DNA from: Serratia rhizosphaerae | Lineage (GTDB): Bacteria > Pseudomonadota > Gammaproteobacteria > Enterobacterales > Enterobacteriaceae | Assembly (NCBI RefSeq): GCF_009817885.1 | Contig: NZ_CP041764.1 | Span: 1,922,001-1,986,000, forward strand | Length of the DNA stretch: 64,000 nucleotides | Direction of reading: 5' to 3' | Shown: in pieces, positions 50,861 to 60,659 of the stretch | How the letters are laid out: the number at the start of each line of letters is the position of its first letter | Position numbering within the stretch: position 1 is the stretch's first letter | The notes under the pieces: generated by a model | The model's input: only the letters and a program-made list of their open reading frames with translations | What the model was told of the DNA's origin: nothing | Databases searched by the model: none | Translations under genes and position numbers: made by a program

Positions 50861-53158
50861 TTAATCCCGATCTTCCGGCGCCAGACGACGGCGGCTGTAG
50901 GCTTTCAGAGCGCGCCACAACATCAGCGCCAGGATCACCACCACAATCACCGCCAGCACCGCCAGCAGCACCGGATGGGTCGACAACGCATGCCAGACGC
51001 GCTCCCACCACGGCAGGTGGCCGACGTAATAAATATCGCCCACGCGCAGGCTGTTGACGCCGGATTCGCGGATCACCGCCACCGAACCGAACATCGCGGC
51101 GCGCTTGCCGCTGTCCAGCAGCGCGTTGTTCAGCAGTTCATAGCCGCGCGGGCTGTCGGCCAGCAGCGCCACCATGCTGCGCTGTTTATCGAACGGCGAC
51201 TGCACGCCGATAATCGCCGACAACGCCCCTTCCGAACGTACGCTGGTTTTGCTGTCGGCCTGCGCATCTTCCGCCTGCACGTCCGCCATCGGCAGCGTCG
51301 GCTGGCGACGCGGCTGTTTCACCCAGCTCTGCGTCGCATCCACCAGCAGGCTGACTTTCTTATCGTCACGCAACTCCGGCGGGATAGCGCCGATCAGCAG
51401 CAGATCGCTGTCCGCGTCTTTGGCCTGCCCCCAGTCGTCGCTCAGTTTGACCGCCAGCGCCGGGTAGCCGGTTTGCGCGCCGATATTACCCAGCGCGTTC
51501 AGCATCGCGCTGACCTGCGCCGGCTGCTGCTGTTTATTCACCAGCACCAGCGTCTGCGACAGATCCGCCAGGCGGCTGAACGGGAACGCGGCGTTGGCGA
51601 AGGCGCGCAGATCCGGCATCGCCATAAAGTGGCGGTAGCCGGAGAAGTCGATGGTCGAACTGCCGTCGATCACCGCGTGGTTTTGCGTAAAGGAGTAAGC
51701 TTCACAGCGCCCTTCCGCACCGCTGGCCAGCAGCGTGGTGTAATCGAAATCGAAGCGCAGCTGGTTGATCGCCCCCAGCCGCAGCGCCGGGATATTGACG
51801 TCCTTATCCGAGTCGATCAGTCCCTGCGTCAGCGGCAGACGCAGCAACTGCGAACCTTGCTCATGCTCCGGCAGCAGTGAATACGCCTGCATAAACTGGT
51901 TGTTCAGGCTGACGTTCAGCCGCGAACCGTCCTGAATACGCGGCGGGGTATAGCGATATTTCAGGCGCATATCGATGCCGGTGCTGCGGATCAGATACAG
52001 ATCCGGCGGCAGATTCATGGTCAGCGAAATCGGGCCGGGCTGAATGCCGCTGGTTTGCAGCTGCTCGGCATACTGCTGCAGTTCGGTAAAGGTCATCGGC
52101 CGATCGGTGCGCACCCAGTTCGGCGCGTCGTACGGCTGCCGCGGCTGCAGCTGCTCCACCTTGTCCACCAGCACATTCTGGCCGCGGAACAGAATATTGC
52201 CTTGGGCGATGCCCTTCACCGCCGTTACCAGATCGTTGTCATCGCGGCCCTGAATCAGCAGCAGCTTGACGTAAGGATTATCCGGATGGCTGATCATCTC
52301 CACCGTCGGGCCTTTCACCGCCGGGTAATCGCGCAGGAAATCCGGCCGCCGATCGTTGGTGGCGAACACCACCGCGTGGCGTTCAGGCAGCTGATTAAAC
52401 AGCGTCGGGAAGGACTGCCCGCGCCACTGCGCCTTGCTGCCGAACCAGGAAGCCAAAATACCGGCGGCGCGCTGCTGGGTGATATCCGGCTGGCCGGCAA
52501 ACACCATCGGCAGCGTCAGCGGACGGTTGTCGCGGCTGTCGAAGAACGGCTCCGGGAAGTGCGACAGCTCATTTTTCAGCGGCAGCGTCTGGTAGCGCAG
52601 CTTCAGCGAGCTGCCCTTGCCGACGTCGAGCCACAGCGCGCTGCTGGCCGGGTTTTCACAGATGTTCTGATAGTGGCCGACAAACACCAGCTTCACGCGG
52701 TTAAAATCGGTGATATAGCGCGGATCGATCGCCATCTGGACACGATTAGGCTTACCCAGCTGCTCTTTGGTCAGGGTGGTGACGCCCATCAGTTCGTCGT
52801 TAAGGTACACTTTGACGTGCGATTCTACCGGGATCAGCGCCGGCGACGGGGTAAACTCCAGGTCCAGCATCGCCTGCGACACCACCTCGTCGCTGCGCAC
52901 GCCGAACTCAATCTGCCCGTCAGGATGAGTGCCGCGCAGGGTAAAAGTGCCCGGCGGCGGCGCAATCTGCGCAAACGGCAGCTGTACGTCGCGCACCGGC
53001 GCGTTCGGATCCTGCGGCACGGCCGGGTTGAGCGGCGCGACAAGCGGCGCATCGGCGTTCGCCGGCGGCGTCACCTCCGGCGCGGTGGCGGGTGCGGCCT
53101 GCGACAACGTACTGATGCCTAAGGCCAGCGCGGTTAACCAGGTAATTTTTCTCGTCAT
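50861..53158 (-). CDS. bcsB: BcsB, periplasmic cellulose synthase subunit
   Basis: BcsB is anchored in the inner membrane by one C-terminal helix (about residues 725-748, VLLAVLAVIVVVILALMLW) and forms the periplasmic crown above BcsA with two carbohydrate-binding and two flavodoxin-like domains. The 765 residues begin with a signal peptide ending near SQA and a Pro/Ala-rich stretch. The basic tail RALKAYSRRRLAPEDRD is cytoplasmic. It lies 57 bases after bcsA and four bases before bcsZ. Confidence 0.97.
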   Translation of the reverse strand: MTRKITWLTALALGISTLSQAAPATAPEVTPPANADAPLVAPLNPAVPQDPNAPVRDVQLPFAQIAPPPGTFTLRGTHPDGQIEFGVRSDEVVSQAMLDLEFTPSPALIPVESHVKVYLNDELMGVTTLTKEQLGKPNRVQMAIDPRYITDFNRVKLVFVGHYQNICENPASSALWLDVGKGSSLKLRYQTLPLKNELSHFPEPFFDSRDNRPLTLPMVFAGQPDITQQRAAGILASWFGSKAQWRGQSFPTLFNQLPERHAVVFATNDRRPDFLRDYPAVKGPTVEMISHPDNPYVKLLLIQGRDDNDLVTAVKGIAQGNILFRGQNVLVDKVEQLQPRQPYDAPNWVRTDRPMTFTELQQYAEQLQTSGIQPGPISLTMNLPPDLYLIRSTGIDMRLKYRYTPPRIQDGSRLNVSLNNQFMQAYSLLPEHEQGSQLLRLPLTQGLIDSDKDVNIPALRLGAINQLRFDFDYTTLLASGAEGRCEAYSFTQNHAVIDGSSTIDFSGYRHFMAMPDLRAFANAAFPFSRLADLSQTLVLVNKQQQPAQVSAMLNALGNIGAQTGYPALAVKLSDDWGQAKDADSDLLLIGAIPPELRDDKKVSLLVDATQSWVKQPRRQPTLPMADVQAEDAQADSKTSVRSEGALSAIIGVQSPFDKQRSMVALLADSPRGYELLNNALLDSGKRAAMFGSVAVIRESGVNSLRVGDIYYVGHLPWWERVWHALSTHPVLLAVLAVIVVVILALMLWRALKAYSRRRLAPEDRD

Positions 53159-53215
53159 CGTATCATCATCAAAGTTAGCGCCGGCGCGGAAGCCCGCCGG
53201 CTGTTGTTACACGGC

Positions 53216-55819
53216 CTACACCACGGTTTCTTTCTGGCTGAACGTCGCGCTGCGCCCGACGCCGTGCGGGATAAACGACAGCAGCCAGCTCAGCAGCGAC
53301 ATCGCGCCGACCAGCACGCCGCGCACCAGCGGCGGCGCATAGTCCGCCATCCGCAGATAGCCGCGGAAGCCCAGCGCCAGCACGTCCCGCAGGCTGTCAA
53401 TCGGCTTGTCTTCAGGGAAGCCGTCCTGCCACAGCGCCCAGGTATCGGCGCGGGCAAACGTGCACTGAATAAAATCAATGTGCTGGCGGGTGGTCAGTGC
53501 CACCATGCGCAGCCCGATCTTGGCGCCGAAGGCGCGCGTCACCACGCAGGGGAAGCTGTATTCCTGCCGGCCGCGTTTGAGCAGCAGCCCGACCTTGTCG
53601 CCCTCTTGCAGCCGATCCGGCAGGCGCATTTCCACCCCGACGCCGCCGTCGGAGTAATCGCGCAGCGTGCAGGGATACAGGTGGCCGTCTGCGCACGACA
53701 GCGCGGCCGGCATGGCGATTTCCACCCGGTGCGACTGACGCACCTGTTTGGCTTCCACCGCCACCGCCACCGCCCCGCCGAGAATGGTCATGTTGTACAG
53801 CACCCACACCAGGCTGACGATCACCGTCATGATTTCATCCGCCGGGCCGTACATCATGCGCCAGACGCCGAAGCACAGGCCGGCCAGATTCAGCAGCACC
53901 AGCACCATATATGGCCGGGTAATCACCCAGTCGACGTGTTCCTCTTCCACCAGGCCGCCCTTGGCGGTGACGTTAAATTTACCCTTGTGCGGGTTGAGCA
54001 GCGCCACGGTGGTCGGCCGGGCGATATACCACGCCAGCACCGTTTCGTAGATTTCGCTCCAGAACGAGTGGCGGTATTTGCCCTGAATGCGCGAGTTGGT
54101 CAGGCTGGAGTGGATCATATGCGGCAGCACGTACAGCGCGATGGCCAACGCCGGTGCGAAGATGATATAGGCGTGCAGCAGCAGAAACGCCAGCGGCGCG
54201 GTCAGGAAGATCAGCCGCGGGATGCCCGACAAGAAGTGCAGCATGGCGTTGGCGTAGCACAGTCGCTGCGCCAGCTTCAGCCCCTTGCCGAACAGCGGGT
54301 TGTCCAGGCGGAAGATTTGCACCATGCCGCGCGCCCAGCGTATGCGCTGACCGATATGCGCCGACAGGCTCTCGGTCGCCAGTCCGGCCGCCTGCGGAAT
54401 GCGGATATAGGCCGAGGTGTAGCCCAGACGGTGCAGGCGCAGCGAGGTATGCGCGTCTTCCGTGACGGTTTCCACCGCGATGCCGCCAATTTCATCCAGC
54501 GCCGAACGCCGTAAAATAGCGCAGGAGCCGCAGAAGAAGGTGGCGTCCCACATATCGTTGCCGTCCTGCACCAGCCCGTAGAACAGCGTGCCTTCGTTCG
54601 GCGTCTGGCGGAAGCGGCCCAGGTTGCGCTCAAACGGATCCGGCGAGAAGAAGTGGTGCGGCGTCTGCAGCATCGCCAGTTTGCGGTCTTTAAAGAACCA
54701 GCCCATGGTCAGCTGCAGGAAAGAGCGCGTCGGCACGTGGTCACAGTCGAAGATCGCCACGAATTCGCCGCTGGCGTGCTGCAGCGCGTGGTTGATATTA
54801 CCGGCCTTGGCGTGCTCGTGCGTGGCGCGCGCAATATACTTCACCCCCACCTCTTCGGCGAAAGCGCGAAACTCCGGGCGGTTGCCGTCGTCCAGAATAA
54901 AGATATTCAGCTTGTCGCGCGGCCAGTCGATGCCCAGCGCGGCATAGATGGTCGGTTTCACCACGCTGAGATCTTCGTTATAGGTCGGTACCATCAGATC
55001 GACCGTCGGCCACTGGCGGCTGTCCGGCGGCATCTCAACCGGCTGACGGTTCAGCGGCCACACCGTCTGGAAATAGCCCAGCACCAGCACCACCCAGGCG
55101 TAGGTTTCCGCCACCAGCAGCAACAGGCCGCAGATCAGGCTGAGCGGGTCATCCCAGTTCAGCGTGGCGGTATAGCGCCACCACAGATAGCGGCAGGAGA
55201 CGGTCAGCGACAGCACGATCAGCATCAGCGCCGGCAGACGCCCCGGCACCCGCCGCACCACCAGCGCAATGCCCCACAGCAGCAGCACAAACACAAACTG
55301 CGCGGACAGATCGAACGGCTGGGAGATGCACAGCAGCGCCAGGATCGCCGCCAGCACGCCGGCAAAGATAAACAGGATACGGCGCAGATGGCGGTTCATC
55401 CGCCCCAGGCGCGCCGTGGTCTGCTGCTCGACGCCGGCGTCCGCCAGCCGGTGCGGCAAACGCTGCATCCAGTTGAGGTAGCGCAGGCGCAGCGTGCGCC
55501 AGCCGCTGAAGGTAAAACGCGTGCGCGACCCGCGCCCGCTGCGAAACAGCAGCAGCCACAGCGCCTGCAGCAGATAGCGCAGCGCGTCGGCCGGACGCGG
55601 CCGGGTAGAGGAAAGATGCGGGAACCAGTAGGTCCGGCCGGCGCGAATGCGCTGCCAGGACGGTGATTCAAAGCGCAGCAGCGCCCAGCCGCAGGCAATC
55701 AGCAGCGTGGTCAGCAGGGCAGTCAGCGCTGACGAACCGTTGCGCCGGTAGCCGCGATAGCGCGTCTGCACCGCCTGATAGACCGGCGGCATCAGCAGCA
55801 GATTCATCACCCGGCTCAT
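53216..55819 (-). CDS. bcsA: BcsA, catalytic cellulose synthase (GT2 with PilZ)
   Basis: BcsA polymerises UDP-glucose into beta-1,4-glucan and threads it through its own membrane channel; c-di-GMP opens the active site. The ATG at 55819 overlaps the bcsQ stop by four bases and gives 867 residues. The GT2 core shows VPTYNEDLSVV, DDGNRPEF, DCDHVPTRSF (DxD), the gating/acceptor motif TEDAHT and QRIRWARG. Multiple membrane helices flank this core. The PilZ domain follows with RQSHRVEI (RxxxR) and DYSDGGVGVEM (DxSxxG). The open frame extends ten codons upstream, but bcsQ coupling favours this start. Confidence 0.97.
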   Translation of the reverse strand: MSRVMNLLLMPPVYQAVQTRYRGYRRNGSSALTALLTTLLIACGWALLRFESPSWQRIRAGRTYWFPHLSSTRPRPADALRYLLQALWLLLFRSGRGSRTRFTFSGWRTLRLRYLNWMQRLPHRLADAGVEQQTTARLGRMNRHLRRILFIFAGVLAAILALLCISQPFDLSAQFVFVLLLWGIALVVRRVPGRLPALMLIVLSLTVSCRYLWWRYTATLNWDDPLSLICGLLLLVAETYAWVVLVLGYFQTVWPLNRQPVEMPPDSRQWPTVDLMVPTYNEDLSVVKPTIYAALGIDWPRDKLNIFILDDGNRPEFRAFAEEVGVKYIARATHEHAKAGNINHALQHASGEFVAIFDCDHVPTRSFLQLTMGWFFKDRKLAMLQTPHHFFSPDPFERNLGRFRQTPNEGTLFYGLVQDGNDMWDATFFCGSCAILRRSALDEIGGIAVETVTEDAHTSLRLHRLGYTSAYIRIPQAAGLATESLSAHIGQRIRWARGMVQIFRLDNPLFGKGLKLAQRLCYANAMLHFLSGIPRLIFLTAPLAFLLLHAYIIFAPALAIALYVLPHMIHSSLTNSRIQGKYRHSFWSEIYETVLAWYIARPTTVALLNPHKGKFNVTAKGGLVEEEHVDWVITRPYMVLVLLNLAGLCFGVWRMMYGPADEIMTVIVSLVWVLYNMTILGGAVAVAVEAKQVRQSHRVEIAMPAALSCADGHLYPCTLRDYSDGGVGVEMRLPDRLQEGDKVGLLLKRGRQEYSFPCVVTRAFGAKIGLRMVALTTRQHIDFIQCTFARADTWALWQDGFPEDKPIDSLRDVLALGFRGYLRMADYAPPLVRGVLVGAMSLLSWLLSFIPHGVGRSATFSQKETVV

Positions 55820-56541
55820 GCGGCGCTGTCCTGCAGATGCAGCAGGCACCAGTTGGCCAGCGTCAGAATCTCATCCGCCGCCAGGCTCTCCGGGCGGTAT
55901 TCCCCCAGCGGCTGTTTCATCGCCGGCGCCTCCGCCAGCGCCTCGTCGCGATGCACCGTCACCGGCAGCAGGTTATGCAGGCTCTGCAGCCACAGCTGAT
56001 GCAGATCCTGCTGCAGCTGACTGTGCGGGTTGTAAGCGTTGACCAGAAAATGGCCGTGCTCCGGCAACGGCTGCTGATGCAGGCGCGCATGGCAGTTGGC
56101 GTCCGGCGTCAGCAGCACAAACGCCCGGTCGGCGGCGTCGAGCGCCTGCCGTGCCGGCGCATCGTCACCCGCCGGGACGTCCAGCAGGATCCAGCGATAG
56201 CGCCCGGCGTCCTGCAGCTGACGGATCTTTTCTCGCCACGGCGTAGGGCTTTGCTGCAGATTGCGGCGTTCCGCATCGCTCAGCCGGCCAAACGGCAGAA
56301 AGTCGAGGTTTTCGCTGTAGCGCATCGCCCCTTGCCGCCAGTCGCCGCCGTCCAGCTCCGCGCGCGCCCAGCCGCGCGCCAGCGCGAACGGCGTGTTGAA
56401 ATGCAGGCGCAGTAAATTATCCGCCGAACAGTCGATCGCCAGCACCGATTCACCCAGTTGCTGAAATGCCCAGGCCAACGCCGCCGTGACCGACGTCGTT
56501 CCTATTCCGCCCCGCATCCCCTGCAGCGCAATTACCGGCAT
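55816..56541 (-). CDS. bcsQ: BcsQ, ParA/MinD-like cellulose ATPase
   Basis: BcsQ is a SIMIBI-class ATPase needed for cellulose synthesis and for placing the Bcs complex, forming a BcsRQ assembly on the cytoplasmic side. The 241 residues begin MPVIALQGMRGGIGTTSVTAAL; the deviant Walker A (RGGxGTT) is normal for BcsQ. Other features are LLDVPAGDDAPARQALDAADRAFVLLTPDANC and HRDEALAEAPAMKQPLGEYRPESLAADEIL. It lies three bases after bcsR and overlaps bcsA. Confidence 0.95.
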   Translation of the reverse strand: MPVIALQGMRGGIGTTSVTAALAWAFQQLGESVLAIDCSADNLLRLHFNTPFALARGWARAELDGGDWRQGAMRYSENLDFLPFGRLSDAERRNLQQSPTPWREKIRQLQDAGRYRWILLDVPAGDDAPARQALDAADRAFVLLTPDANCHARLHQQPLPEHGHFLVNAYNPHSQLQQDLHQLWLQSLHNLLPVTVHRDEALAEAPAMKQPLGEYRPESLAADEILTLANWCLLHLQDSAA

Positions 56542-56544
56542 AAA

Positions 56545-56736
56545 TTAGTGACTCCCTGATTCTTTGGACAATTCATCCAGCAGCGGCCAACGCGTCATCA
56601 TTTGCATTAAACGTTCCTGCTGCAAAATATCGATATAACGTAATGGGGGTAAGGAGAAAGCGTGACGCAGCGCCTGCAGGTCATCCGGCGTTTCTGACGA
56701 TAAATCCGCATCGGAGCGTATTAATTGATTATCCAT
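56545..56736 (-). CDS. bcsR: BcsR, small cellulose regulator (YhjR)
   Basis: This is a 63-residue protein that partners BcsQ and stabilises the synthase complex. It shows the family stretch DDLQALRHAFSLPPLRYIDI followed by a helical RLMQMMTRWPLLDELS. It is the first gene of bcsRQABZC, divergent from bcsE across 202 AT-rich bases. Confidence 0.92.
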   Translation of the reverse strand: MDNQLIRSDADLSSETPDDLQALRHAFSLPPLRYIDILQQERLMQMMTRWPLLDELSKESGSH

Positions 56737-56852
56737 CCTGCGGTCTCTGAAAATAGGCTAATATTACATAACTATAGCAATGATATGGAAAGAAATATCC
56801 AATAAGACAAATCCTAACGGATATTATTACTCAGGTGGCGAATTTGTTATTA

Positions 56853-56881
56853 TTGATGACAATGTTACAATCGTTTATTAA
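56853..56881 (+). promoter_or_regulatory. Possible bcsE promoter
   Basis: TTGATG (56853-56858), a 17-base spacer and TATTAA (56876-56881) lie about 60 bases before the bcsE ATG in a strongly AT-rich divergent region. The match to sigma70 boxes is moderate. The opposite bcsR promoter could not be fixed. Confidence 0.35.
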
Positions 56882-56938
56882 TTTAATCCAGTTGCCAGTT
56901 ATTGACCCGCGACGCTTTCAACGAAAGTAGAAAAACCT

Positions 56939-58495
56939 ATGGCGCACTCTTTCTCATTAGGAATACGACAGATTTGGGAAGAACTTTCTGTCATGCAGTC
57001 CCCTGGATTTTATTGGATTAACTGCGACCGCCAACCCGACGCCAACCTGCTTTGCCGTCAAATCATCGCCGCGCTATCCGCCGACAGCCGCGGCGCCTTG
57101 ATCTGCAGCGGCGACAAACCCGACGCGCTGCTGAGCGAACTGGCGGCGCCGGCGCTGCGCAAACTGCCGCTGTACACCCTGCCGGAAAAAAAGGCCGCGC
57201 TGCTCAGCCTCAGCGACGATCTGACCCGCGCCCTGAAGCCACGCAACCGCCTGCTGATTCTGTTGGCCCACGCCAGCCTGTGGCAAACCTTCACCCGCGA
57301 CGAAATCCACGCCTGGCTGCGCGAGCTGGTCCATTGGCTGCGCCGCCGGCAGTGCACCCTGGTGGTGCTCAGCCACGGCAACGGCGTCAATAAACTGCGC
57401 GGCCAACTGGCGGCGCAGCACCGCGTACTGGACGGGCTGGCCAGCCTGCAGTGGCAACAGGACAGCGCACAGTATCTGGTGAACTGGTGGGGCACGGCAA
57501 ACGGCGTCAACGCCAACCAGCTGCTGACGCTGTACGCCGCGCAGCAAGGCTGGCAGGGGGAAGACGACCAGAAACCCGTCCCCAGCGCCGCGCGCAACGA
57601 CGACCACCTCTATCTGGCGGAACAGCGCGTGCTGGAAGGCGCACCGCCGCTGTCCGCCAACTGGCAACTGCTGGAAAACAACGCCCAGCTGGCGCAGCAG
57701 GGCATGCTGATGCTGTCTGCCACGCTGGTGTTCGCCCTGTACCACAGCGAGGAAATCGATACGCTGGCGCAGCAGATCCACAGCCTGCGCCGGCAGCGCG
57801 GCAACGGTCTGAAAATCGTGGTGCGCGAAATGCGCGCCAGCCTGCGCTACAGCGATGAACGCCTGCTGCTGGCCTGCGGCGCCAACCTGATTGTGCCGCA
57901 CGTCGCGCCGCTGTCGCGCTTTCTCACCATGCTGGAGGGCATCCAGGGGCAGCGCTTCTCACGCCACGTGCCGGCAGATATCGACGTGCTGCTGTCCGGC
58001 CTGCGCCCGCTGCAGCTGAAAGGCTATCTGCGCCCTGAGGCGTTTACGACGGCGGTGCGCTCGCTGATGGGCAATACCCTGCTGCCGGAAGACGGCAAAG
58101 GCGTGATGGTGGCGCTGCGTCCGGCGCCGGGGCTGCGCGCCGAACAGGCGATGACGCTGTGCCAGCTGCGCCGCTTCGGCGACGTGATGACCGTGGCGCA
58201 GGGACGGCTGCTGCTGTTTCTCTCCACCTGCCGCATCAACGATCTGGACACCGCGCTGCGGCACATCCTGCGCCTGCCGGTGGAGGAGGCGTTCAGCAAC
58301 CGCGTAGTATGGTATCAGGACGTCGATATCAACTCGGAAATCAAGCGTATGGCGCAGGGCGTCGCTACCCCCGCCGCCCGGCAGGAAACGCCGATCGCTG
58401 CCAAAACGGCGGAGAAAAACGCGGACGCCGCGCCGCCCGCGCGCCGCCAGCCGGTGGCCATCACCCTGCCCGCCGCTCAGGAGAAACAGGCATGA
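56939..58495 (+). CDS. bcsE: BcsE, c-di-GMP-binding cellulose regulator
   Basis: BcsE binds c-di-GMP through its C-terminal GIL domain and promotes maximal cellulose production in enterobacteria. The 518 residues include a degenerate P-loop-like N-terminal region (ISLGIRQIWEEL-type start, LICSGDKPDALL) and a receiver-like middle. The GIL motif RxGD is present (QLRRFGDVM, about residues 407-415), with a nearby CRINDLD. The tail is Ala/Pro-rich. The stop overlaps bcsF by four bases. Confidence 0.95.
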   Translation: MAHSFSLGIRQIWEELSVMQSPGFYWINCDRQPDANLLCRQIIAALSADSRGALICSGDKPDALLSELAAPALRKLPLYTLPEKKAALLSLSDDLTRALKPRNRLLILLAHASLWQTFTRDEIHAWLRELVHWLRRRQCTLVVLSHGNGVNKLRGQLAAQHRVLDGLASLQWQQDSAQYLVNWWGTANGVNANQLLTLYAAQQGWQGEDDQKPVPSAARNDDHLYLAEQRVLEGAPPLSANWQLLENNAQLAQQGMLMLSATLVFALYHSEEIDTLAQQIHSLRRQRGNGLKIVVREMRASLRYSDERLLLACGANLIVPHVAPLSRFLTMLEGIQGQRFSRHVPADIDVLLSGLRPLQLKGYLRPEAFTTAVRSLMGNTLLPEDGKGVMVALRPAPGLRAEQAMTLCQLRRFGDVMTVAQGRLLLFLSTCRINDLDTALRHILRLPVEEAFSNRVVWYQDVDINSEIKRMAQGVATPAARQETPIAAKTAEKNADAAPPARRQPVAITLPAAQEKQA

Positions 58496-58695
58496 TCAAT
58501 CTGGACGACATCGTACAGCTGGTGCTGCTGTGCGCGATTATCTTTCTCCCGCTGGGCTATGGACTGCACCGCCGCTTCCCCCACGGCTGGCGCAATATAA
58601 AAAACCGTTTTCTTTCACCGCGTTATCTGCAGTCGGCCGGATTGTGGTCGCGCGATGGTTCCACCTCTCAGATTAAGCGTAAGAAACCGCAATGA
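58492..58695 (+). CDS. bcsF: BcsF, small membrane protein of cellulose modification
   Basis: This 67-residue protein (MINLDDIVQLVLLCAIIFLP...) has one N-terminal membrane helix (about residues 6-26) and a basic tail. BcsF recruits BcsE and BcsG into the synthase complex. Its frame is coupled to bcsE and bcsG by four-base overlaps (ATGA) on both sides, which confirms that this short frame is real. Confidence 0.93.
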   Translation: MINLDDIVQLVLLCAIIFLPLGYGLHRRFPHGWRNIKNRFLSPRYLQSAGLWSRDGSTSQIKRKKPQ

Positions 58696-60353
58696 ACGAT
58701 AAAAACACGACGCACACCACGCACGCGCTGTGGCGCTACTGGCGCGGTCTCGGCGGCTGGAACTACTATTTTCTGATTAAATTCGGCCTGCTGTGGTTCG
58801 GCTATCTGAACTTCCACCCGCTGGCCAACCTGGTGTTTATGGCCTTCCTGCTGATGCCGATCCCCGCGCTGCGGCTGCACCGCTGGCGCCACTGGCTGGC
58901 GATTCCGATAGGTATCGCGCTGTTCTATCACGACACCTGGCTACCGGGTATCAGCAGCATTCTCAGCCAGGGCTCGCAGCTCACCGGCTTCAGCGCCGAC
59001 TACCTGCTGGAACTGGTAACGCGCTTTATCAACTGGCAAATGGTCGGCGCGGCCTTTGTGGCGCTGATCGGCTACCTGTTCCTGTCGCAGTGGATCCGCG
59101 TGACGGTGTTTACCGTCGCAGCGCTGGTCTGGCTCAACCTGCTGGCCATCGGCGGCCCGGCGTTTTCCCTGCTGCCGTCCGCCCCCAGCACCGCGGCGAC
59201 GCCGGGGCCAGCCGCTACGCCGGCGTCCGCTGACGATACCGCCAACGGCCAGTTGCCCGCCGCCAGCGGGCCGCCGACCAGCGCCAATCTGACGGCCTAC
59301 CTCGATCGGTTCTATCAGCAGGAGAAAAAGCGCGCCACCGCCTTCCCGGCATCGCTGCCGGCCGATGCCCAGCCGTTCGACCTGCTGGTGATCAATATCT
59401 GCTCGCTGGCCTGGTCGGACATTGAGGCCTCCGGGCTGCAGAACCACCCGCTGTGGGCGAAAATGGACATTATGTTCGACAACTTCAACTCGGCGACCGC
59501 CTACAGCGGCCCGGCGTCGATTCGTCTGCTGCGCGCCAGCTGCGGCCAGACGTCGCACCGCGACCTGTACCAGCCGGTGAATAATCAGTGCTATCTGTTT
59601 GATAACCTGGCGAAACTTGGTTTCAAAGAGCAGTTGATGATGGACCATTCCGGCGTGTTCGGCAATTACCTGAAAGAACTGCGCGAGGAAGGTGATATGC
59701 AGGCGCCGCTGATGTCGCAGGCCGGCATCGGCAATGAGCTGGCCTCGTTTGACGGCGAACCGATTTACAACGACCTGCAGCTGCTGAACCGCTGGCTGGA
59801 GCAGCAGAAAAACGGCGGCGAAGCGCGCACCGCGACCTTCTTCAACCTGATTCCGCTGCACGACGGCAACCGCGCCGTCGGTTCGAAAAAGACCGCCGAC
59901 TATGCGCCACGGGCGCAGCAGCTGTTCGATCAGTTGAACACCTTCCTTGACCAGTTGGAGAAGTCCGGCCGTAAAGTGATGGTGGTCATCGTGCCGGAAC
60001 ACGGCGCGGCGCTGGTCGGCGACAAAATGCAGATGTCCGGCCTGCGCGATATTCCCAGCCCGAGCATCACCCACATTCCGGTCGGCGTTAAGCTGGTCGG
60101 CATGACAGCGGCACACCCGGGCAGCCCGCTGCAGGTGAAAACGCCGAGCAGCTATCTGGCGATTTCCGAACTGGTGGCGCGCCTGGTTGACGGCAAAGCC
60201 TTTAGCGCCGACCAGGTAGACTGGCAGACGCTGACTCAGGGCCTGCCGCAGACCGCGCCAATCTCTGAAAATGATAATGCGGTGGTGATGCAATATCAGG
60301 GTAAAACCTATATTCGCCTTAACGGCGGCGACTGGGTGCCCTACCCGCAATAA
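58692..60353 (+). CDS. bcsG: BcsG, cellulose phosphoethanolamine transferase
   Basis: BcsG adds phosphoethanolamine to cellulose in the periplasm. The 553 residues comprise about five N-terminal membrane helices (residues ~20-165), a Pro/Ala-rich linker (~165-200) and an alkaline-phosphatase-like domain. Catalytic features match the E. coli enzyme: the zinc cysteine in LVINICSLAW, the nucleophile serine in YSGPASIRLLRASCGQ, histidine in IPLHDGN, and the Glu-His pair in VPEHGAAL. It ends bcsEFG and is followed by a terminator. Confidence 0.96.
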   Translation: MNDKNTTHTTHALWRYWRGLGGWNYYFLIKFGLLWFGYLNFHPLANLVFMAFLLMPIPALRLHRWRHWLAIPIGIALFYHDTWLPGISSILSQGSQLTGFSADYLLELVTRFINWQMVGAAFVALIGYLFLSQWIRVTVFTVAALVWLNLLAIGGPAFSLLPSAPSTAATPGPAATPASADDTANGQLPAASGPPTSANLTAYLDRFYQQEKKRATAFPASLPADAQPFDLLVINICSLAWSDIEASGLQNHPLWAKMDIMFDNFNSATAYSGPASIRLLRASCGQTSHRDLYQPVNNQCYLFDNLAKLGFKEQLMMDHSGVFGNYLKELREEGDMQAPLMSQAGIGNELASFDGEPIYNDLQLLNRWLEQQKNGGEARTATFFNLIPLHDGNRAVGSKKTADYAPRAQQLFDQLNTFLDQLEKSGRKVMVVIVPEHGAALVGDKMQMSGLRDIPSPSITHIPVGVKLVGMTAAHPGSPLQVKTPSSYLAISELVARLVDGKAFSADQVDWQTLTQGLPQTAPISENDNAVVMQYQGKTYIRLNGGDWVPYPQ

Positions 60354-60370
60354 CAAGGATGGCGGATAGC

Positions 60371-60399
60371 AAACGGGCGCATAAAATATGCGCCCGTTT
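60371..60399. terminator. Intrinsic terminator after bcsG
   Basis: A 12-bp inverted repeat (AAACGGGCGCAT / ATGCGCCCGTTT) with a short AT loop is followed by TTTATTTT on the plus strand. The A-run on the other side lets it act in both directions. Confidence 0.85.
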
Positions 60400-60622
60400 T
60401 ATTTTAATCATGTCAACATTTTGACTAGGAACATTCTGAATACAAATGCGATTCTTGTTTTTAACCGCGATAAGAAATAATTACCCTGCTAGTCATTCTG
60501 CATACTTTCGCTATTTTATGACATAAAAAGGCGACGCTATTTAACCTTTCCGACATAAGGGAAAATGGCCATATTCCTTATCCGCTCGTCGCCGGCGACT
60601 TTATTTCTGCCTGGCTGAATAA
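60400..60622. other. AT-rich intergenic region, nothing recognised
   Basis: Between the bcsG terminator and the dppF hairpin the DNA is AT-rich and has no ORF of note. In E. coli this gap holds ldr/rdl toxin-antitoxin DNA and yhjV; I see no trace of them. Confidence 0.5.
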
Positions 60623-60646
60623 CAGGGGCCGCCGCTACGGCCCCTG
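60623..60646 (-). terminator. Hairpin after dppF
   Basis: CAGGGGCC / GGCCCCTG form an 8-bp stem with an 8-base loop, 14 bases after the dppF stop. The downstream minus-strand sequence (TTATTC) is only moderately T-rich, so termination may be incomplete. Confidence 0.5.
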
Positions 60647-60659
60647 CTCCCCCAGCGGG